Of a stretch of DNA of 18,421 nucleotides, positions 15,175 through 18,421 are shown piece by piece. Position 1 is the stretch's first letter; every line of letters begins with the position of its first letter. Where the stretch lies: contig JAGWMT010000036.1 of the NCBI GenBank assembly GCA_028871595.1, forward strand, positions 1-18,421. The letters are read 5' to 3'. Under the pieces are notes generated by a model. The model was given only the letters and a program-made list of their open reading frames with translations. It searched no databases and had not been told where the DNA came from. This stretch comes from Elusimicrobiota bacterium (GTDB lineage Bacteria; Elusimicrobiota; Elusimicrobia; UBA1565; UBA9628). The translations under genes and the position numbers were made by a program.

Positions 15175-15747
15175 ATGGACGTTCTTGAGTTCGTCTACGA
15201 CTACTTCGAGGACCGCGTTCACGCCGCGGCCCTGATCCGGCAGCGCCGTCCCTACGCGCTCGGCCTTTTGGGGGCGACTCTCGGCGGGGCCGGCGTGTTC
15301 GTCGCCGAGGCGTTGGGCGGACGGTTGATCTTCCTGCCTTTCTCGGTCCCGTCCTTCGCGCTGATCCTGATCTGGCAGTTCTCCATGCTCTTCGTCTTCA
15401 CCGCGGTGCTGCATCTGCTCCTCGAAATGACCGGGGCGCGGGGGGACGCCGGGGCCCTGTTCGTGCACCTGGGCCTTTCCGAGCTGGCTTGGCTGGCGGC
15501 CGTCCCGGCGATCATGATCCTCCAGACGTTGTTCCCTCACCCCGCCTGGCCCGTGCGTCTGGCGTTTCTCGCGGTGGGCGTCTGGTCGCTGGCGCTGAAG
15601 GCCCGCGGGATGCGGGACGAATACGGCGTCGGCGAGGTCCGCGCCTGGGTCACGTTGGGCCTGCCGTACCTGGCCGTGGCCGCCCTGATCGCCCTGTCCA
15701 CGACCTTGGCGCTGGTGTCCCTGATCATGAAGGCGTTCGCCTCGTGA
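15175..15747 (+). CDS. Yip1-like integral membrane protein, unknown function
   Basis: 190 residues with about five hydrophobic segments (near 28-45, 56-82, 100-120, 125-142 and 160-188) and short loops. It has the look of the YIP1 family: an N-terminal amphipathic stretch (DVLEFVYDYFEDRV), then helices with small residues and a conserved-looking AWVTLGLPYL segment. No catalytic motif is visible. It begins one base after the sppA stop, and its own TGA overlaps the GTG start of the next gene, so it is almost surely co-expressed with sppA and nnrE. A membrane protein beside SppA could act in membrane-protein quality control, but this is inference. The Yip1 name is tentative. Confidence 0.75.
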   Translation: MDVLEFVYDYFEDRVHAAALIRQRRPYALGLLGATLGGAGVFVAEALGGRLIFLPFSVPSFALILIWQFSMLFVFTAVLHLLLEMTGARGDAGALFVHLGLSELAWLAAVPAIMILQTLFPHPAWPVRLAFLAVGVWSLALKARGMRDEYGVGEVRAWVTLGLPYLAVAALIALSTTLALVSLIMKAFAS

Positions 15748-16472
15748 GTCCCAAGGAGCCGATTCCCTCCGTCTGCGAAGGACTCCCCGTGGTCGTCGCG
15801 TCCGCGATGCGGACTTTGGATTTCGACGCCACCGCGCGCTTCGGCATCCCCGCGCGCGACTTGATGGAGAACGCCGGCCGCGCCGTCGCGGCCGCCACCG
15901 TCGAATTCTTGAAGGAGAAAGGCGTGGAGGCGGCCAAGGCGCGGGTCGTGGTCGTCTGCGGCCGCGGCGCCAACGGCGGCGACGGCCTGGTGGCCGCGCG
16001 TCATCTGAAGGCCGCCGGCGCGTCCGCGTGGGTCTATCTGTGCCCGCCCAAGAAAGACGAGGAGTATCCGGAACTGGTGCGCGTGAACCTGGAGGCGGCC
16101 AAGAAGTCCGGCGTCGAGGTCCGCCAAGTCGGGCCCGAGTCGGGCCTGGGAGACGCGCTGGCCAAGTGCGACGTCGTGCTCGACGCTCTTCTTGGAACCG
16201 GCTCCAACGGCAAACCCGCGGGCTCCGTCCATCACGCGGTCCAGGAGATCACGCGCGCCAAGAAGCCGACCATCGCGGTGGACATTCCCACCGGGCTGCA
16301 TCCCGACACCGGCTATCACAGCGGCGTGTTCGTGACCGCGGATCTCACTCTGACGTTGGGCTTGGCCAAGCGGGGACTTCTGGCGGGCCACGCCAAACAG
16401 TACGTCGGCGTCCTGAAGGTGCTCGACGTCGGCTACCCGCCGGAACTGATCAGGGGACTCAAGCGCGCGTGA
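15744..16472 (+). CDS. nnrE: NAD(P)H-hydrate epimerase
   Basis: The enzyme interconverts R- and S-NAD(P)HX, repairing hydrated NAD(P)H so that the dehydratase can restore it. The 242 residues carry the YjeF N-terminal signatures: AMRTLDFDATARFGIPARDLMENAGRAVA (residues 21-49), CGRGANGGDGLVAARHL, DALLGTGSNG, and DIPTGLHPDTG. The C-terminal ADP/ATP-dependent dehydratase domain found fused in many bacteria is absent, so a separate NnrD must be encoded elsewhere. The start is GTG at 15744, overlapping the upstream stop in GTGA. An ATG at the AMRTL motif (15807) would remove part of the conserved N terminus. The stop in turn overlaps the GTG start of the cyclophilin gene. Confidence 0.92.
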   Translation: MSPKEPIPSVCEGLPVVVASAMRTLDFDATARFGIPARDLMENAGRAVAAATVEFLKEKGVEAAKARVVVVCGRGANGGDGLVAARHLKAAGASAWVYLCPPKKDEEYPELVRVNLEAAKKSGVEVRQVGPESGLGDALAKCDVVLDALLGTGSNGKPAGSVHHAVQEITRAKKPTIAVDIPTGLHPDTGYHSGVFVTADLTLTLGLAKRGLLAGHAKQYVGVLKVLDVGYPPELIRGLKRA

Positions 16473-17062
16473 GGAGGTTCGGGCTGATCCTGGCGCTGTG
16501 GTCCGCGGCGGCGTGCGGCCGCCGCGTCGAGGGACCGTACGCGGTCATCGAGACGTCGAAAGGACGCATGGTCGCGCGACTCTTCGAGGATCGGGCGCCC
16601 AAAACCGTCGCCCATCTCCGCGCCTTGTCCGATGGAACGAAAGCGTGGCGCGACCCCAAGACCGGCCAAGTCGTCTTTCGTCCGCTGTACGACGGGAATA
16701 TCTTCCATCGGGTCGTCCCGGGTTATTACATTCAAACCGGCGACCCGTCCGGGACGGGGACCGGCGATGCGAACGTCCCCGTTCCCGACGAGATCACCCC
16801 GGGCGCGCGCTTCGACCGGCCGGGGCTTCTCGGGATGGCCAGTTGGGGTCCCGGCACGTCGTCGACCCAGTTCTTCATCACCTTGTCGCCCCAGCCCGAC
16901 CTTAACGGCCGCCACACCTTGTTCGGGGAGCTGGTCGAGGGCTTGGACGTGGCGAAAGCCATCGCCGCCGTCCCGCGCGACGAGAAGAACGGCGACCGCC
17001 CGCTCGATCCGCCGGTGCTCAAGTCCCTGCGCGTCGTTGCGGCCCGGCCGGGCATGAGGTAA
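16469..17062 (+). CDS. Cyclophilin-type peptidyl-prolyl isomerase, probable lipoprotein
   Basis: 197 residues. It starts with GTG at 16469, overlapping the nnrE stop as GTGA. MRRF, a short hydrophobic core and SAAAC (Cys16) look like a lipoprotein signal, though Ala at the -3 position is less usual. The cyclophilin fold follows from about residue 23 (YAVIETSKGRMVARLF). Active-site residues are seen: Arg81 in IFHRVVPG, Gln89 in IQTGDP, STQFFITL, and LNGRHTLFGELVEGLDV. It would isomerise prolyl bonds in folding exported proteins at the membrane surface. It is the third PPIase-fold gene in the window, and the only cyclophilin beside two parvulins. Its TAA stop forms part of a possible -10 element for the next gene. 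Confidence 0.92.
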   Translation: MRRFGLILALWSAAACGRRVEGPYAVIETSKGRMVARLFEDRAPKTVAHLRALSDGTKAWRDPKTGQVVFRPLYDGNIFHRVVPGYYIQTGDPSGTGTGDANVPVPDEITPGARFDRPGLLGMASWGPGTSSTQFFITLSPQPDLNGRHTLFGELVEGLDVAKAIAAVPRDEKNGDRPLDPPVLKSLRVVAARPGMR

Positions 17063-17065
17063 ACT
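17037..17065 (+). promoter_or_regulatory. Possible promoter of the glycosyltransferase gene
   Basis: TTGCGG (17037-17042), a 17-base spacer and TAAACT (17060-17065), then seven bases and the ATG at 17073. The -10 matches four of six bases and the -35 three of six. The predicted start, 17072, is one base before the ATG, so this too would be nearly leaderless. The -10 overlaps the stop codon of the cyclophilin gene. Confidence 0.45.
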
Positions 17066-17072
17066 AGCCGCC

Positions 17073-17966
17073 ATGACCGATCTCGAGATCAGCGCCATCA
17101 TCCCGGCGTACAACGAGCAGGACGGCATCGCCCCGGTGGTCAAGAGCCTGGCCGCCCTCCTGGAAAAGCACGCCCGGAGCTTCGAGATCATCGTCGTGGA
17201 CGACGGCTCCACCGACGCGACCTGCGCGAACGCGGGCGCCGCCGGCGTGACGGTCCTGCGCCATCCGATGAACCGCGGCTACGGCCGCTCCCTGATGACC
17301 GGCTTCGCGAAGGCGCGCTATCCCTGGATCCTGATGATCGACGCGGACGGCAGCTATCCGCCGGAGGAGGCCGAGGCGCTGTTCGCTCACGCCCCGGCCT
17401 GCGACCTGATCATCGGCGCCCGTCAGGGAAAAAACTATTGGGGCACGCCGCTGGAGGCGTGGCGCCGTTCGATCTACCTGCGCCTGGCGGGATTCGTGGC
17501 CGGCGAGGAGATTCCCGACGCGAACTCGGGCCTGCGCCTGCTGCGCAAGAGCGCGTTCGAGCGTTCCATGCCCTTCCTGTGCCTCGGCTACTCCTTCACG
17601 ACGACGATGACCTTGTCCTTCATCCAGTCCGGCCGCTTCGTCCGGTACGTTCCCATCCGTTTCATGGAGCGCACCGGCAAGTCCAAGGTGAAGCCGTTCC
17701 GGGACATCCTGCGGACCCTGCAGATCATGACCCAGATGATGATCTACTACAATCCGCTCAAGCTGGCCGCGACGGCCGCCGCGGGCATCGCGGCGGCGGC
17801 GCTGGCCGTCTACGGCGTTTTCGGCTTCTGGCTGGACACTCCGACCGCCTTGCCGGCCGCCGTCATTTTGGCCGCGACGTCCGTGGTCGTATTCTTCCTG
17901 GGCTGCCTGCTGGACGCCGTGCGCCTGCATTTCGCGGCCCAGAAAGGGCCGATGACGTTGGATTAG
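17073..17966 (+). CDS. Family 2 glycosyltransferase with two C-terminal membrane helices
   Basis: 297 residues. The GT-A fold of family GT2 is shown by IIPAYNEQDGI (residues 9-19), VVDDGSTD (about 44-51), HPMNRGYGRSLMTG and the metal- and nucleotide-binding MIDADGSYPPEE (DxD, about 89-100), and SGLRLLRKSAFE. A predicted acceptor region (FMERTGKSKV) and two hydrophobic segments (about 230-250 and 262-286) follow. This is the dolichyl/polyprenyl-phosphate mannose synthase-like layout (DPM1, ArnC/GtrB-like), which transfers a sugar from a nucleotide donor to a lipid carrier at the inner membrane. The sugar and carrier cannot be told from sequence. It starts 10 bases after the cyclophilin stop, with a possible own promoter, and is followed by the calpain-like gene. 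Confidence 0.9.
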   Translation: MTDLEISAIIPAYNEQDGIAPVVKSLAALLEKHARSFEIIVVDDGSTDATCANAGAAGVTVLRHPMNRGYGRSLMTGFAKARYPWILMIDADGSYPPEEAEALFAHAPACDLIIGARQGKNYWGTPLEAWRRSIYLRLAGFVAGEEIPDANSGLRLLRKSAFERSMPFLCLGYSFTTTMTLSFIQSGRFVRYVPIRFMERTGKSKVKPFRDILRTLQIMTQMMIYYNPLKLAATAAAGIAAAALAVYGVFGFWLDTPTALPAAVILAATSVVVFFLGCLLDAVRLHFAAQKGPMTLD

Positions 17967-17995
17967 GCCGCGGTACCGGCGGACCGGCCGATCTC

Positions 17996-18421
17996 ATGAA
18001 AGGTTTCCTGCTCGCGCTGCCGGTTTTGTTCTCCTTGGCCGCGGCTCCGGCGCCGCTGAGCGATTCTCGCGCCGAGCCCGCGCTGCCGACCGGACGGGAC
18101 ATCCAGGACCGCCCTTATCCGATGCTCGCCTATGTCCGGGTTTTCGGCGGCCCGTTTACCGCTCCGCTTCGTTGGGATCAAATAGCGCAGGGGGAATTGG
18201 GTTCCTGTTTCTTTCTTTCGACGCTGGCGGCGATCGCCCACGACCGTCCCCTCGCCGTCTCCGGCGCGATCCGCGGCGACGGACACGGCGCGTTCGTCGT
18301 GACGCTTCAGGGCGCCGATGGTCGCGCGCGCGTAATCGCCGTCGATGACCGCTTCCCGGCGACTTCCTCCGGGAAGACGTTCTTCGCTCGAGGCCTGGAC
18401 CCCCGTGAAATCCGGCCCGCG
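17996..18421 (+). CDS. Exported calpain-like cysteine protease (C2 family), 3' end outside window
   Basis: The frame runs from the ATG at 17996 to the last base without a stop; 142 residues are visible. A signal peptide (MKGFLLALPVLFSLAAAPA, cut near residue 19) precedes a region matching the start of the calpain catalytic core: IAQGELGSCFFLSTLAAIAHDRP with the oxyanion-hole Gln65 and nucleophile Cys71, as in the calpain signature QGxLGDCW. After it comes a strand pair ending in VDDRFPAT (about 116-123), like the conserved VDDRLP of calpains, then GKTFFARG. The His and Asn of the triad would lie beyond the window. Ser70 and Phe72 replace the usual Asp/Asn and Trp. Calpains are Ca-dependent in animals; bacterial ones are little studied. 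Export suggests action in the periplasm or outside. It begins 29 bases after the glycosyltransferase; no promoter is evident. Confidence 0.82.
   Translation, partial: MKGFLLALPVLFSLAAAPAPLSDSRAEPALPTGRDIQDRPYPMLAYVRVFGGPFTAPLRWDQIAQGELGSCFFLSTLAAIAHDRPLAVSGAIRGDGHGAFVVTLQGADGRARVIAVDDRFPATSSGKTFFARGLDPREIRPA

Noticed and set aside
1..18421. CRISPR arrays, insertion sequences, prophage, attachment sites, tRNA genes
   Set aside because: No spaced identical repeats, transposase or integrase motifs, terminal inverted repeats or tRNA cloverleaf other than the tmRNA ends were seen.

Overview
The window is GC-rich and densely coded, with genes overlapping by 1 to 29 bases and almost no intergenic space. 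It looks like chromosomal DNA of a Gram-negative (diderm) bacterium. Evidence is a SurA-like periplasmic chaperone next to pdxA (the enterobacterial surA-pdxA order), lipoproteins, SppA, and many exported or membrane sensor proteins. The mix of receptor-type Ser/Thr kinases, a hybrid histidine kinase, GGDEF proteins and a calpain-like protease suggests a deep-branching or environmental lineage. Elusimicrobiota, Acidobacteriota or Myxococcota-like groups are guesses; nothing here fixes the phylum. No phage, IS element, CRISPR array, tRNA or rRNA was seen, and no gene-free stretch exceeds 300 bases apart from the tmRNA locus.

Layout. (1) 1-2469: the 3' part of a large hybrid histidine kinase (GAF-PAS-HisKA-HATPase-REC-REC-HPt). 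(2) 2529-5380: an envelope-folding and B6 cluster, comprising a parvulin lipoprotein, a SurA-like protein whose parvulin domain has lost both active-site histidines, and PdxA. (3) 5377-5715, minus strand: a small exported protein of unknown function. It converges on pdxA through a shared TTAA stop and diverges from the next gene through interlocked promoters. (4) 5784-11070: two tandem receptor-like Ser/Thr kinases with an exported TPR region, one membrane helix and a C-terminal cytoplasmic kinase. (5) 11113-11470: tmRNA (ssrA) with its own promoter. (6) 11476-17062: two diguanylate cyclases, SppA, a Yip1-like membrane protein, NAD(P)H-hydrate epimerase and a cyclophilin lipoprotein, closely packed and probably co-transcribed in part. 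(7) 17073-17966: a membrane-anchored family 2 glycosyltransferase. (8) 17996-18421: the start of an exported calpain-like cysteine protease, cut by the window end.

The most notable signals are these. Both kinases have the same promoter plan, TTGACA-17-TACACT-6-ATG, which puts the expected transcription start exactly on the A of the start codon (leaderless mRNA). Three GTCGG boxes at exact 11-bp phasing lie just upstream of the second of these promoters. The kinases have a eukaryote-receptor-like topology, with an unknown secreted protein divergent from the first. Finally, a bacterial calpain-like protease lies at the right edge. Taken together, the region looks devoted to sensing and maintaining the cell envelope (folding, proteolysis, signalling), but a single joint system is inference only.
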